Source: Streptomyces atriruber
Lineage (GTDB): Bacteria; Actinomycetota; Actinomycetes; Streptomycetales; Streptomycetaceae
NCBI RefSeq assembly: GCF_001418325.1
Contig: NZ_LIPN01000185.1
Location: 1-45,154, forward strand
DNA length: 45,154 nt
Reading direction: 5' to 3'
Positions 1 through 7,652 of the stretch are shown piece after piece. Made by a program: the position numbers and the translations under genes. Each line of letters starts with the position of its first letter. The first letter of the stretch is position 1. The notes beneath the pieces are model-generated. The model saw nothing but the letters and a program-made list of their open reading frames with translations. It searched no databases and had not been told where the DNA came from.

Positions 1-46
1 GCCCCCGCGCCCCCGGGCCGCCCGAGCCCGTCGTACTGCCGTCTGC

Positions 47-619
47 TCACTGCTCAGCGACGGGCTCCAGGAACTGCATGTCCAGCTGGATCTTCACGAC
101 CTCGCCGAGCAGCCCCGGGGCGAAGTCGAGCCCGAAGTCGCTGCGGCGGATCTCGCCCGTCGCCTCGAACCCCGCGTGCCTGCGCTCCTGACCGGGGAAG
201 CCCTCGACGCCCCCGAACTCCACGGCCAGCGTCACCGGCCTGGACACCTCGCCGATGGTCAGCGCGCCCTCCATGACCCACTCCTCGTCCGCGCCCGCGA
301 TCCGCGTCGAACGGAACGTCATGGTGGGCCGCTTCTCGACGTCGAGCAGGTCCGAGGCGACCACGTGTGCGTCCCGGTCCTTGTTGCCCGTGTCGATCGA
401 GGCGAGCGCGATGGTGGCCGTCACCGAGGAGTCCTCGGCACGCTCACCCACCACCAGCTCGGCCCGCACATCGGCGAAACGGCCGCGCACCTTGGAGATG
501 CCGAGGTGGCGGATGGAGAAGTTGACGGCGGAGTGGAAGGGCTCGATCTCCCAGACCCCGGCGGTCAGTGGCAGCGCGGGTGCGGAGGAGCGGGACGTGT
601 CGGTCGTTTCGATGGTCAT
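47..619 (-). CDS. YceI-family lipocalin-like protein
   Basis: A 190-residue YceI/PF04264-type protein. Family members are beta-barrel lipid (polyisoprenoid) binding proteins. Seen: the typical opening 'GVWEIEPFHSAVNFSIRHLG' around residues 18-37, a KVRGRF turn, 'DVEKRPTMTFRSTRI' in the middle, 'GEVSRPVTLAVEFGG', and the late 'GFEATGEIRRSDFGLDF' strand. Length is normal for the family. There is no signal peptide, so unlike E. coli YceI it is probably cytoplasmic. The start is the ATG at 617-619, preceded by AAGGTGG at good spacing; the reading frame stays open far upstream but that part lacks family similarity. It is divergent from an XRE regulator, which may control it (inference). The exact ligand and role are unknown. 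Confidence 0.92.
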   Translation of the reverse strand: MTIETTDTSRSSAPALPLTAGVWEIEPFHSAVNFSIRHLGISKVRGRFADVRAELVVGERAEDSSVTATIALASIDTGNKDRDAHVVASDLLDVEKRPTMTFRSTRIAGADEEWVMEGALTIGEVSRPVTLAVEFGGVEGFPGQERRHAGFEATGEIRRSDFGLDFAPGLLGEVVKIQLDMQFLEPVAEQ

Positions 620-736
620 GCGTCCACCTTGCGGCGCGGTCGGGGCGGGAGGGAGGCCGAGCCGAGGCTGGTAGTGACAGGGCCACGATCCGGACCGGGA
701 CCGCTGATACGTTCGCAACGTGAGCGAGAACAAGTC
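620..736. promoter_or_regulatory. Divergent promoter region, YceI gene / XRE regulator
   Basis: The 117 bases between the two divergent starts. On the plus strand TACGTT (708-713) sits six bases before a GTG at 720, the geometry of a leaderless Streptomyces promoter; no convincing -35 is visible. The plus-strand end carries a 17-bp tandem repeat described separately. Confidence 0.4.
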
Positions 737-752
737 GTGAGCGAGAACGAGC
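719..752 (+). repeat. 17-bp tandem repeat duplicating the start region of the XRE gene
   Basis: CGTGAGCGAGAAC occurs at 719-731 and again at 736-748, a 17-bp tandem unit. Each copy contains GTG AGC GAG AAC. The first GTG (720) is out of frame with the gene and reads only six codons (MSENKS) to a TGA at 738-740 that overlaps the second GTG (737-739). The second GTG begins the regulator. Confidence 0.75.
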
Positions 753-1591
753 TGGGCGCCTTCCTGCGTGCGCGCAGGGAAGCCGTCACACCCACCGAGG
801 TCGGCCTGCCGAGCGGCCCCCGCCGCCGGACACCGGGCCTGCGCCGCTCCGAGGTCGCGACCCTCGCAGGCATCAGCGTCGAGTACCTCACCCGGCTCGA
901 ACAGGGCAGGGACCGCCATCCGTCCGCCCAGGTGCTCGGCGCGCTCGCCGACGCGCTGCGCCTGACGGTCGAGGAGCGCATCCACCTGCGCCGCCTGGAG
1001 AAGGAGCGGGGCGCCGACCCCTGCTGTCCGGCTGCCGTCGCGCCGACGGAGTCCGTCCGGCCCACCGTGCGGGCCGTCCTGGACAGCCTGGAGCCCACGC
1101 CCGCCGTCCTGCTCAACCGCCTCGCGGACGTGCTGGCCTGCACGACGGGCTACCGGCGGATCGCGGAACCCCTCGGCATCCTGGACGGCGAGCGGCCCAA
1201 CCTCGCCCGGTACGTGTTCACCGACGAACGGGCCCGCGCCGCCTACCCCGAGTGGGACCGCCTCGCCGACGACCTGGTCGGGCACCTCAAGACCGAGTCC
1301 ATGCTCGACGACTCCCACGTGCGCGGCTTCACCGACGAGCTGACCGTCGACGCGGGCGCGCCGTTCGCCGACCGGATCGCCGCCGCGCCCGTGCTGCCCC
1401 GCCGCAGCGGCCTCCAGCGGATCACCCACCCCGGCGCAGGCCCGCTCCGCCTCGAGTACGAGACGTTCGCGCTGCCCGACGCCGACCCGCAGCGCCTGAT
1501 CGTCTACGTCCCGGCCGACGCAGCCACCTCGGCCGCCCTGGACCGGCTCACCGGCCGCCGACCCGGTGGTCTGCACGTCGTCAACGGCTGA
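737..1591 (+). CDS. XRE-family regulator with MmyB-like ligand-binding domain
   Basis: A 284-residue transcriptional regulator of the widespread actinobacterial type: N-terminal lambda-repressor-like HTH (roughly residues 5-75, with 'TPGLRRSEVATLAGISVEYLTRLEQGRD' as the helix-turn-helix core) followed by an MmyB-like PAS-type ligand-binding domain (roughly 100-280; 'ANLARYVFTDERAR' and 'FALPDADPQRLIVYVPAD' are characteristic). Family members usually control an adjacent oxidoreductase or small enzyme gene; here the divergent neighbour is the YceI gene, the likely target. Start is GTG 737; no in-frame ATG, GTG or TTG close upstream. An out-of-frame GTG 17 bp earlier may be the leaderless start of a six-codon leader. 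The ligand is unknown. Confidence 0.9.
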   Translation: MSENELGAFLRARREAVTPTEVGLPSGPRRRTPGLRRSEVATLAGISVEYLTRLEQGRDRHPSAQVLGALADALRLTVEERIHLRRLEKERGADPCCPAAVAPTESVRPTVRAVLDSLEPTPAVLLNRLADVLACTTGYRRIAEPLGILDGERPNLARYVFTDERARAAYPEWDRLADDLVGHLKTESMLDDSHVRGFTDELTVDAGAPFADRIAAAPVLPRRSGLQRITHPGAGPLRLEYETFALPDADPQRLIVYVPADAATSAALDRLTGRRPGGLHVVNG

Positions 1592-1627
1592 CGGCACGCC
1601 GACCGTCCGGGCCGACAGCGACAGCGG

Positions 1628-2581
1628 TCAGGCGAGTTCCGCCGCGTACGGAGGCTCCGCGCCCGCCCGGGAGCAGGTGAGCGCCGCCGCGCGCGCCGCG
1701 AACCGCAGTACATCGGTCCAGCCGTCCGCGCCGAGACCGGCCAGGGCAGGGGCCGACAGCGCGTCCCGCCCGCAGAGGCCGTGCAACAGCGCCGCGTTGA
1801 CGGTGTCGCCCGCGCCGATCGTGTCGACCACGTCGACCTCCGCACCGGGCACGCGCAGCTCCGTGCCGCCGTCCCGCATGTACAGCGACAGACCGTCCCC
1901 GCCGCGCGTCACGACCACGGCCGCGGGCCCCGACGCCAGCCACTCCTGCGGGGTGCCGCCGAGCCAGTCGGCGTCCTCCTGCGACAGCTTGAGCAGCGAC
2001 ACCGACGGCAGCCAGCTCTTGAACCGGGCGCGGTAGGCGTCCGCGTCGGGGATCAGACCGGCGCGCACGTTCGGGTCCAGCGCCGTGAAGACGCCGCGCG
2101 CCGCCGCCTGCCGCATCAGCTCCTCGTACGCACTCGCGCCCGGCTCCAGGACGAGCGAGCAGGTGCCGAACGACATCGCCCGTACGCCGTCGGGGAGCCG
2201 GTCGGGTGCCTCGAAGAGCCGGTCGGCGGTGCCCTCGACGTAGAAGGAGTACCCCGCGGAGCCGTCCGCGCCGATCGACGCGACGGCGAGCGTCGTCGGT
2301 TCCGGACCGCGCTGCACGGGCGTCACGTCGACTCCGGCCGCCCGCAGCCCGTCCAGCAGCGCCTCGCCGAACGCGTCCCGGGAGACGCGCGAGCAGAAGG
2401 CGACGGGGGAGCCGAGTCGGCCGAGCGCCACGGCGGTGTTGTACGGGCCGCCGCCGAGACGCGGCGCGAGCGCGGGCAGCCCCGCGCCACCGGCCGCGCC
2501 CTCGTGCGGCCCGCCGTCCGGCTCCCCGGCCGTCCCCTGCGGCACGAGGTCGATCAGGGCCTCTCCTGCGACGACAATCAC
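1628..2581 (-). CDS. PfkB-family carbohydrate kinase (fructokinase-like)
   Basis: A 317-residue ribokinase/PfkB-family sugar kinase that should transfer phosphate from ATP to a sugar hydroxyl in the cytoplasm. Seen: N-terminal 'GEALIDLVPQG', PfkB signature 1 region 'LGGGPYNTAVALGRLG' near residue 45, and signature 2 'DVVDTIGAGDTVNAALLHG' near residue 250 with the anion-hole GAGD and catalytic Asp. 'LDPNVRAGLI' resembles fructokinases and 2-keto-3-deoxygluconate kinases. Substrate cannot be fixed from sequence. GTG start at 2579-2581 is supported by GAGAGGAA about eight bases upstream; an ATG at 2588 is in another frame. Convergent with the XRE gene (36 bp gap) and divergent from the Rieske gene. 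Confidence 0.9.
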   Translation of the reverse strand: MIVVAGEALIDLVPQGTAGEPDGGPHEGAAGGAGLPALAPRLGGGPYNTAVALGRLGSPVAFCSRVSRDAFGEALLDGLRAAGVDVTPVQRGPEPTTLAVASIGADGSAGYSFYVEGTADRLFEAPDRLPDGVRAMSFGTCSLVLEPGASAYEELMRQAAARGVFTALDPNVRAGLIPDADAYRARFKSWLPSVSLLKLSQEDADWLGGTPQEWLASGPAAVVVTRGGDGLSLYMRDGGTELRVPGAEVDVVDTIGAGDTVNAALLHGLCGRDALSAPALAGLGADGWTDVLRFAARAAALTCSRAGAEPPYAAELA

Positions 2582-2758
2582 GGGTCATTCCTCTCGGGCA
2601 CCGTCCGGGTGGGCTCGCCGCGCTCAGGCTAGGCCGTGCGCGGCGCCGCGGGCAGGACCGGGCAGGACTCGGGCACGGTCGTGCCCGACACGGTCGCGGC
2701 GCGCTGCACCGGTATGGTCTGATCCGTCACCGATGCCCCCCTGACCTGTGGAGACACC

Positions 2759-3184
2759 ATGTCCGGCACGCCCCACGCCCGCCGCACCGTGCTGCGGGCC
2801 GCCGCTCTCGCCCCCGCCGTCGGACTCGGGCTCACCGCCTGCTCCTCCGGCGACGGGTCGAACCGGTCGGCGCCGACCGCGCCGGTGGACCTCGGGAAGG
2901 CCGACGACGTGAAGGTGGGCGCGTCCAAGCTGTACAAGGACAGCAACGTCGTGGTCAGCCGGATCTCCGACGACGAGTACAAGGCGTACAGCACGATCTG
3001 CACGCACGAGCGGTGCCCGATCCAGAACCTGGAGGGGCACAAGCTGACCTGCCAGTGTCACGGCAGCCAGTTCGACGCCACCAACGGCAAGGTGCTGCAC
3101 GAGCCGGCCGTCGAACCGCTCGCCGCGGTGCCGGTGAAGGTGGCGAACGGCAAGATCATCGCGGGTCCGGCGAAGAAGGCCTGA
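2759..3184 (+). CDS. Tat-exported Rieske [2Fe-2S] lipoprotein
   Basis: A 141-residue exported Rieske protein. The N-terminus has twin arginines (R8-R9), a hydrophobic stretch and a lipobox LTAC with Cys28, so it should be exported folded and lipid-anchored outside. Cluster ligands are in the classical arrangement: C81-T-H83-E-R-C86-P and C98-Q-C100-H101-G-S; C86 and C100 would form the disulfide seen in bc1-type Rieske proteins. 'FDATNGKVLHEPAVEPL' follows as usual. It is much shorter than QcrA and lacks its membrane helices, so it is a soluble electron carrier rather than the bc1 subunit. ATG start preceded by GGAG. No redox partner is encoded next to it, so the electron acceptor is unknown. 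Confidence 0.9.
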   Translation: MSGTPHARRTVLRAAALAPAVGLGLTACSSGDGSNRSAPTAPVDLGKADDVKVGASKLYKDSNVVVSRISDDEYKAYSTICTHERCPIQNLEGHKLTCQCHGSQFDATNGKVLHEPAVEPLAAVPVKVANGKIIAGPAKKA

Positions 3185-3217
3185 GCGGGCCGAGGGCCGG
3201 GCCGCCCTCCCGGAGCC

Positions 3218-4177
3218 TCACTCCCAGTCCCACGCGATCCCCAGGATCCCCGCCCGCACCTGCGGCTCGACCACGTGCACCGAGCGGTGGTTGCCGCTCA
3301 GCGTCAGCTCCTGCCGACCGCCGCGCGGGGCCGCCGCCGAGTGCTGTGTGAAGCGGTGGCAGCGCACGGGCAGGGCTGCCTCGTCGTAGCGGATCTGCAG
3401 CGCGTACTGGCCGCCCGCGTAGGTGAATCCGCGCATGTACTCGGTGGCGGCCCCGGCCGTGCCGTCCTCGAAACCGTAGCCGAACAGATGGGTCTCGCCC
3501 GCGCGCAGCCGGGCGTCGAAGAGCAGCTCGGCGACCAGCACCCCCGTCCCCTGGTGCCAGCGCACCCGTCCCGTGCGGCAGTTCTCCAGGGCGAGCACCC
3601 GGACGCGGTCGGGGGAGCATCCGGGATCGCCGTGGTGGATGGCCACATAGCGGTCCACACCGTCCCGGTGGGCGCGCACGATGTGCTGCGACTCGCGGCC
3701 GAGCAGCTCGCGCTCCGCGCCGATCCGCACCCGCTCGTGGTGGCCGATGGTGTGCAGCCCGCCGTCGACCGGCGAGCCGAGATCGGTCAGGAGGGACCGC
3801 AGCACGTCGGAGGCCTCCACCAGGGAGCGGTACGAGCGGGCGGCGGGCCGGGCCCGGTCCGCGCGTTCCGAGGGCTGCACGAGCAGCCGGATCAGTGATT
3901 CCTCCGGGAGCTGGAGGATCTCCTCCAAGGCGCGTACGGCGCGCAGGGACTCGGCGCGCTGGGGTCGGCGGGCGCCCTGCTGCCAGTAACTGAGGCTCGT
4001 CACCCCGACGTTGACGCCGTGCCGGACCAGATGGTGGCGTATGCGGTGCAGGGGCAGGCGGCGCGCGGCGATGGCGGTGCGCAGCGCGAGGTGGAAAGGG
4101 CCGGTGCGCAGGGCGGCCGCCAGGTCCGCGGGCGCCTCGGGGCCGGGTTCCGCCGCGAGTGGGGTGCCGTGCCGCAA
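3218..4177 (-). CDS. Putative HTH (XRE-like) regulator of unknown ligand
   Basis: A 319-residue protein with an N-terminal helix-turn-helix-like region (about residues 25-95: 'FHLALRTAIAARRLPLHRI', 'VTSLSYWQQGARRPQRAES') that reads like an unusual lambda-repressor-type DNA-binding domain, followed by about 200 residues of strand-rich sequence ('GRVRWHQGTGVLVAELLFDARLRAGETHLFGYGFED', ending in DWE) that I do not recognise. Start is TTG at 4175-4177, backed by an excellent GAAGGAG six bases upstream; no ATG competes. A perfect 14-bp palindrome lies just upstream of the ribosome binding site, and related half-sites lie further toward the divergent protease gene, so autoregulation and control of that operon are plausible (inference). 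Convergent with the Rieske gene, 33 bp gap. Confidence 0.75.
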   Translation of the reverse strand: MRHGTPLAAEPGPEAPADLAAALRTGPFHLALRTAIAARRLPLHRIRHHLVRHGVNVGVTSLSYWQQGARRPQRAESLRAVRALEEILQLPEESLIRLLVQPSERADRARPAARSYRSLVEASDVLRSLLTDLGSPVDGGLHTIGHHERVRIGAERELLGRESQHIVRAHRDGVDRYVAIHHGDPGCSPDRVRVLALENCRTGRVRWHQGTGVLVAELLFDARLRAGETHLFGYGFEDGTAGAATEYMRGFTYAGGQYALQIRYDEAALPVRCHRFTQHSAAAPRGGRQELTLSGNHRSVHVVEPQVRAGILGIAWDWE

Positions 4178-4190
4178 AGCGGACTCCTTC

Positions 4191-4204
4191 TGTGAACGTT
4201 CACA
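4191..4204. promoter_or_regulatory. Perfect 14-bp palindrome, candidate operator
   Basis: TGTGAACGTTCACA is a perfect inverted repeat immediately upstream of the Shine-Dalgarno of the TTG-start regulator. The half-site GTTCAC recurs in the same intergenic region at 4264-4269 and 4284-4289, 20 bp apart. Symmetry and repetition suggest a dimeric repressor or activator site for the divergent pair. Confidence 0.55.
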
Positions 4205-4263
4205 TCTGCCGTTCCGGCGTTCGCGCCGGTGGGGGCGGGCTGCCAGGTGGACGCGCGGCTCGC

Positions 4264-4346
4264 GTTCACATCCGTACGCCGCCGTTCACGTCCCAAGTAA
4301 TCCCGCATTGAAGCGTGTTGACCTGCACCCGACAACACTTGATGCT
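4264..4346 (+). promoter_or_regulatory. Candidate promoter and operator half-sites for the protease operon
   Basis: Contains two GTTCAC half-sites (4264-4269, 4284-4289), then TTGACC (4318-4323) with GATGCT 17 bp downstream (4341-4346) as a possible -35/-10 pair. An inverted repeat GTGTTG (4315-4320) / CAACAC (4333-4338) overlaps the -35. The rest of the 225-bp divergent gap holds nothing else I can identify. Confidence 0.4.
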
Positions 4347-4402
4347 CAATCGCAGCGTCCGGACGCGCTCCTCCACACCCCACCCCGCACGGGAGGAACG
4401 CG

Positions 4403-5098
4403 ATGCGCCCACCACACAGCAGGAGCCGGAGCGCCGGCAGGCAAAGACGCCTCGCCGCGCTCGCCGTCGTCACGGCGGCCCTGTTCGCCGCGCCGGTGGC
4501 CACGGCCACGGCAGCCCCGCTCGACCCCGCCCACGCCCCCGCCCCGGCGGCCGCGCCCGAGGCCGCCGGAGCGAGCGGTACCACCACCGCCGAGAACGCC
4601 GCCGACCCGTCCGTCCTCGCCGCCAAGCGGCTGAACATCACCATGCAGGCCCAGCAGAAGACCAACTGGTGCTGGGCCGCGGGCGGCAACACCATCGCGA
4701 CCTTCATGGGCCGCAACTACAGCCAGAACCAGTTCTGCAACGCCGCCTTCGGGCGCAACCAGAACACCGAGTGCCCCAACAACCAGGCCACCCTCGGCAA
4801 TGTGCAGAACGGTCTGCGCTGGGCGGGCATCAACTCCGGCTCGTACGTCACCGGCTGGCTGCGCTATCCGACCGTGAAGGCCGAGATCGACGCGGGCCGC
4901 CCGGTCGAGACCCGCATCCAGTGGTCCAACGGCGGCGGCCACATGCACGTCCTCTACGGCTACGACGACGCGAGCAGCTGGGTCTACTGGGGCGATCCCT
5001 GGCCCTCCAACGACCGCTACAACTGGGCCTCGCACGACTGGTACATCGACAACAACACCTTCTCCTGGACCCACTCGCTCTACCGGATCGGGGCGTGA
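4403..5098 (+). CDS. Secreted papain-like cysteine protease
   Basis: A 231-residue exported protein: Arg-rich N-terminus, hydrophobic core and Ala-rich signal ending near ATA-AP (about residue 38), an Ala/Pro-rich linker to about residue 75, then a papain-fold peptidase domain. The catalytic Cys is C90 in 'NWCWAAGGNTIATFMG', the His H180 in 'GGGHMHVLYGYDD' and the acid D198 in 'WGDPWP', an order and spacing like AvrRpt2-type (C70) and bacterial papain-like peptidases. Two further Cys (in 'QFCNAAF' and 'NTECPNN') could form a disulfide. ATG start with GGAGGAA seven bases before. The next gene starts 5 bp after its stop and is also exported. Target protein unknown. Confidence 0.85.
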   Translation: MRPPHSRSRSAGRQRRLAALAVVTAALFAAPVATATAAPLDPAHAPAPAAAPEAAGASGTTTAENAADPSVLAAKRLNITMQAQQKTNWCWAAGGNTIATFMGRNYSQNQFCNAAFGRNQNTECPNNQATLGNVQNGLRWAGINSGSYVTGWLRYPTVKAEIDAGRPVETRIQWSNGGGHMHVLYGYDDASSWVYWGDPWPSNDRYNWASHDWYIDNNTFSWTHSLYRIGA

Positions 5099-5103
5099 GA
5101 GCG

Positions 5104-5949
5104 ATGACCCGTCACCTTCCCCGCCATCTCTCCGGCCACCTGCCCGGCCAGTTGGCCAGGGCCGCGCTCGCGGGCACCGCCGCCACCCTGCTCCTCGGCC
5201 TCGCGGCCCCCGCGGCCTCCGCGGACACCCGCCCCGCCGCGCCCTCGGCGGCATCCCGGGACGCCGCGCACCAAGTGGCCGAGGCGCCGAAGACCCTCGA
5301 CACGCTCTCCCGCTTCTTCGCCAGGGAGGGAGCGGTCAGCAAGGCCGCGGCCGCCCCGCGCGTCGAGGGCAAGGCCGTGCCCGTGTACTACCTCTCCCCG
5401 GACTTCGTCGCGGGCAAGAAGGGCGCACCCATCGCCCGCCTGGAGTTCCTCGCCAGCAGGGCGGTCTCCTCCGACGGTCAGGAGGCCTCCCTCTGGACCG
5501 TCGAGCGGGGCGGCGCCTGGCAGGTCGTGAACATCGCCACGGGGGACGACGAGAGCCACTACGCGCGCGTGGGTGCGAAGAAGCTCCCCGGCGGCACCGT
5601 CTTCCACGAGCCGCAGATCAACGCCTGGTACGTCCAGGACGACGCCCACGCGCGCGTGCTGCCCCTCGACAAGGACGCGATACGTGCCGTGGGCGCGGAC
5701 GGAACCTCGGTCGCCGCCTACCGCGAGCGCGTACGGAAGGCGTACGCCGACAAGCTGCCCGGCTCCGCGTACGAGAAGTCGGGCAAGGCGGGCGGCTACG
5801 CCGAACCCGGCACGGCGTCGACCGCGACCGTGTCCACCGAAGGCCCGGTCACGGTCGCCTCGTCGCTGGCGGGCGCGGGGGCACTGGTCGCCCTCGGCCT
5901 CTCCGGGGCCGCGCTCGTCCGGCGCCGCGGCGCCCGGCAGCGGGGCTGA
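5104..5949 (+). CDS. Exported, C-terminally membrane-anchored partner of the cysteine protease
   Basis: A 281-residue protein I do not recognise as a named family. It has a signal peptide (hydrophobic 'AALAGTAATLLLGLAAPAASA', cleavage about residue 40), a soluble extracellular region of about 200 residues with 'AVPVYYLSPDFVAGKKGAPIARLEFLA' and 'SLWTVERGGAWQVVNIATGDDE', and a C-terminal hydrophobic helix 'VASSLAGAGALVALGLSGAALV' followed by RRRGARQRG, a positive-inside stop-transfer. No LPXTG or LAXTG sortase motif. The topology places its body outside the cell, tethered. The start ATG 5104 is 5 bp after the protease stop, so translation is probably coupled; a role as inhibitor, docking protein or substrate of the protease is inference only. 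Confidence 0.75.
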   Translation: MTRHLPRHLSGHLPGQLARAALAGTAATLLLGLAAPAASADTRPAAPSAASRDAAHQVAEAPKTLDTLSRFFAREGAVSKAAAAPRVEGKAVPVYYLSPDFVAGKKGAPIARLEFLASRAVSSDGQEASLWTVERGGAWQVVNIATGDDESHYARVGAKKLPGGTVFHEPQINAWYVQDDAHARVLPLDKDAIRAVGADGTSVAAYRERVRKAYADKLPGSAYEKSGKAGGYAEPGTASTATVSTEGPVTVASSLAGAGALVALGLSGAALVRRRGARQRG

Positions 5950-5955
5950 CCCGGG

Positions 5956-5987
5956 GGAGCGGCGGCCGGGACGCCGGCCGCCGCTCC
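5956..5987. terminator. Bidirectional hairpin terminator
   Basis: Perfect 14-bp stem (GGAGCGGCGGCCGG, 5956-5969, against 5974-5987) with a GACG loop, between two convergent genes. No T-tract, as usual for Streptomyces. Confidence 0.7.
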
Positions 5988-6016
5988 GTGGAGAGCCCGC
6001 GGTACCTCCTCGGCGC

Positions 6017-6967
6017 TCAGTCCAGCGCGCTGCCCGCGCGCCACTGCTTCCAGCCGACGTTCCAGCCGCCGTAGCCGTTGCCCGCCGCCACGGTCTCCTT
6101 GGAGCCGACGACCCGCACGATGTCGCCGGGGATGACCTCTTCGTAGAAGCGCCGCGCGGTCCCGTCGGTCGCCAGGCCGATGCAGCCGTGCGTCACGTTG
6201 CTCTCGCCCGCGGTGGCGTTCGCGTTCGGGTTCTCGTGCAGGTAGGTGCCCGAAGCCGTCAGGTGCACGGCGTAGTTGTAGTAGTCCTTGTAGGCCTTTC
6301 CGTAGCCCACGGTCCGGGAGTCCATGAGCACCCGGGACTGCTTGTCGAGGACGACCATGGTGCCGTTCCAGGTGTCCATGCCCGGGGCGCCCGCGGTGAC
6401 CTTCACCTCGCGCGCCCTGCCGTCCTTCACCACCCTCATCGTGTGGGTCCGCACGTCGACGGTGGCGACGAGCGAGCGGCCCACCTCGAACGTCCGGGTG
6501 GTGCCGGACCCCGCCCGGACGGTGACCTCCGTACCCGGCTTCCACGGCTCGCGCGGCCGGTAGTCGACGCGCTGGCCGTCGAGCAGGTTGCGGTCCTCGA
6601 CCCAGCTCCACGACCCCGTCACACCGGGGCTCGTCTCCACCTTCAGACGCCGCTCCACCGCGGCCCGCTCCGCCACCGGCACCGGACGGGCGAAGGTGAG
6701 CGATATCGGCATGCCGACGCCGACGGTCTGGCCGTCCGAGACGTTGACGCGCACGTTCTTGAGCGCGGCGGGATCCGGAGCGGGCTTCTTCGTGGGCTCC
6801 TGCCGCGCGGCCGCGCGGTCCGCCGCGGTCGACGCGGGTTTCGGGTCGGACGCCCGGTCCCCGTCCGCCCCGCCCTGCGCGGAGCACCCCGCGAGCGCGA
6901 GCGAACAGAGCGCCGCCGCGCCCCACGCGCGCGTGGCGCGCCGCGTCATCGTCGTTCCTGTGGTCAT
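6017..6967 (-). CDS. L,D-transpeptidase lipoprotein (Ig-like plus YkuD domains)
   Basis: A 316-residue envelope enzyme that forms 3-3 peptidoglycan cross-links. Seen: signal with lipobox 'LALAGC' (about residue 27), a low-complexity linker, an Ig-like domain ('NVRVNVSDGQTVGVGMPISLTFARPV', about 70-170) and a YkuD catalytic domain ending in the active-site motif H260-G-C262-I-G-L with 'PGDIVRVVGS' after it. The Ig-YkuD architecture is that of mycobacterial LdtMt2-type enzymes. ATG 6967 with AGGGGG five bases upstream is favoured; an internal ATG six codons later (before RRATRAW) is possible. Divergent from an ECF sigma factor whose downstream membrane protein carries a degenerate version of the same YkuD domain, suggesting a shared cell-wall stress circuit. 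Confidence 0.93.
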   Translation of the reverse strand: MTTGTTMTRRATRAWGAAALCSLALAGCSAQGGADGDRASDPKPASTAADRAAARQEPTKKPAPDPAALKNVRVNVSDGQTVGVGMPISLTFARPVPVAERAAVERRLKVETSPGVTGSWSWVEDRNLLDGQRVDYRPREPWKPGTEVTVRAGSGTTRTFEVGRSLVATVDVRTHTMRVVKDGRAREVKVTAGAPGMDTWNGTMVVLDKQSRVLMDSRTVGYGKAYKDYYNYAVHLTASGTYLHENPNANATAGESNVTHGCIGLATDGTARRFYEEVIPGDIVRVVGSKETVAAGNGYGGWNVGWKQWRAGSALD

Positions 6968-7091
6968 CGGTCCCCCTGGGCTGTGTTTCGATATACGCGA
7001 CCTGTACGCACGGGGGAGGCGGCAGGTTGCACCCCAGGTGCGGGAATTCTCAGATCATGTGATCCGGTGGGCCGGACGGGGGTGCGGGGGC
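6968..7091. promoter_or_regulatory. Divergent promoter region, Ldt / ECF sigma factor
   Basis: 124 bp between two divergent starts, noticeably less GC-rich in the middle (TTTCGATATACGCG at 6987-7000, GAATTCTCAGATCATG at 7043-7058). It must contain both promoters; I cannot assign an unambiguous -10/-35 pair. If the sigma factor is autoregulatory its recognition element would be here. Confidence 0.4.
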
Positions 7092-7652
7092 ATGACGGAG
7101 GACGAGTTCGACGCGTTCTACGCCGCCGCCTTCCCGCGGCTGGTCGGCCAGTTGTACGCGCTGACCGGTGACCACGGCGAAGCGCAGGACGTCGTCCAGG
7201 AGGCGTTCGTCCGGGCCTGGGACCGCCGCCGGAGCTTCCTCGCCGACGAGGCCCCCGAGGCCTGGATCCGTACCGTCGCCATGCGCCTCGCGGTGAGCCG
7301 CTGGCGCCGGGCCAGGCGCTGGCTGGACCTCGTGCGCAGGAACCCGCCCGCCGACCGGGTCCCAGGACCGGGACCCGAACACACCGCCCTGGTGCAGGCG
7401 CTGCGCACCCTCCCGGAGGCGCAGCGCACCGCCGTCGTGCTGCACCACCTGTGCGACCTGAGTGTGGAGCAGGTAGCCTCCGAGACCGGCTCGCCCGTCG
7501 GAACGGTCAAGGCCCGCCTCTCGCGCGGCCGGGCGGCGCTCGCCGCGCAGTTGTCCGCCGAGCGGGACGGACGGGGCACGGACGGCGGCGCACGCGACGA
7601 CGACGGCGACGGCGACGGGCAGAGCGCGAAGGAGAGTGGCCGTGTCCGATGA
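7092..7652 (+). CDS. ECF RNA polymerase sigma factor (SigE-like family)
   Basis: A 186-residue extracytoplasmic-function sigma factor. Region 2 spans about residues 5-70 ('FDAFYAAAFPRLVGQLYALTGDHGEAQDVVQEAFVRAWDR' is the classic core-binding and -10 recognition region); region 4 spans about 100-160 ('ALRTLPEAQRTAVVLHHLCDLSVEQVASETGSPVGTVKARLSRGRAAL', the -35-binding HTH). The last 25 residues are Asp/Gly-rich and acidic. No region 3 and no extra C-terminal domain. ATG 7092 is preceded by GGGGG. Its stop overlaps the start of the next gene, which encodes a membrane protein with a short cytosolic N-terminus, the usual position of the cognate anti-sigma factor. Confidence 0.9.
   Translation: MTEDEFDAFYAAAFPRLVGQLYALTGDHGEAQDVVQEAFVRAWDRRRSFLADEAPEAWIRTVAMRLAVSRWRRARRWLDLVRRNPPADRVPGPGPEHTALVQALRTLPEAQRTAVVLHHLCDLSVEQVASETGSPVGTVKARLSRGRAALAAQLSAERDGRGTDGGARDDDGDGDGQSAKESGRVR

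Noticed and set aside
1..46. Left-edge bases before the YceI stop codon
   Set aside because: Only 46 GC-rich bases; no feature can be supported.
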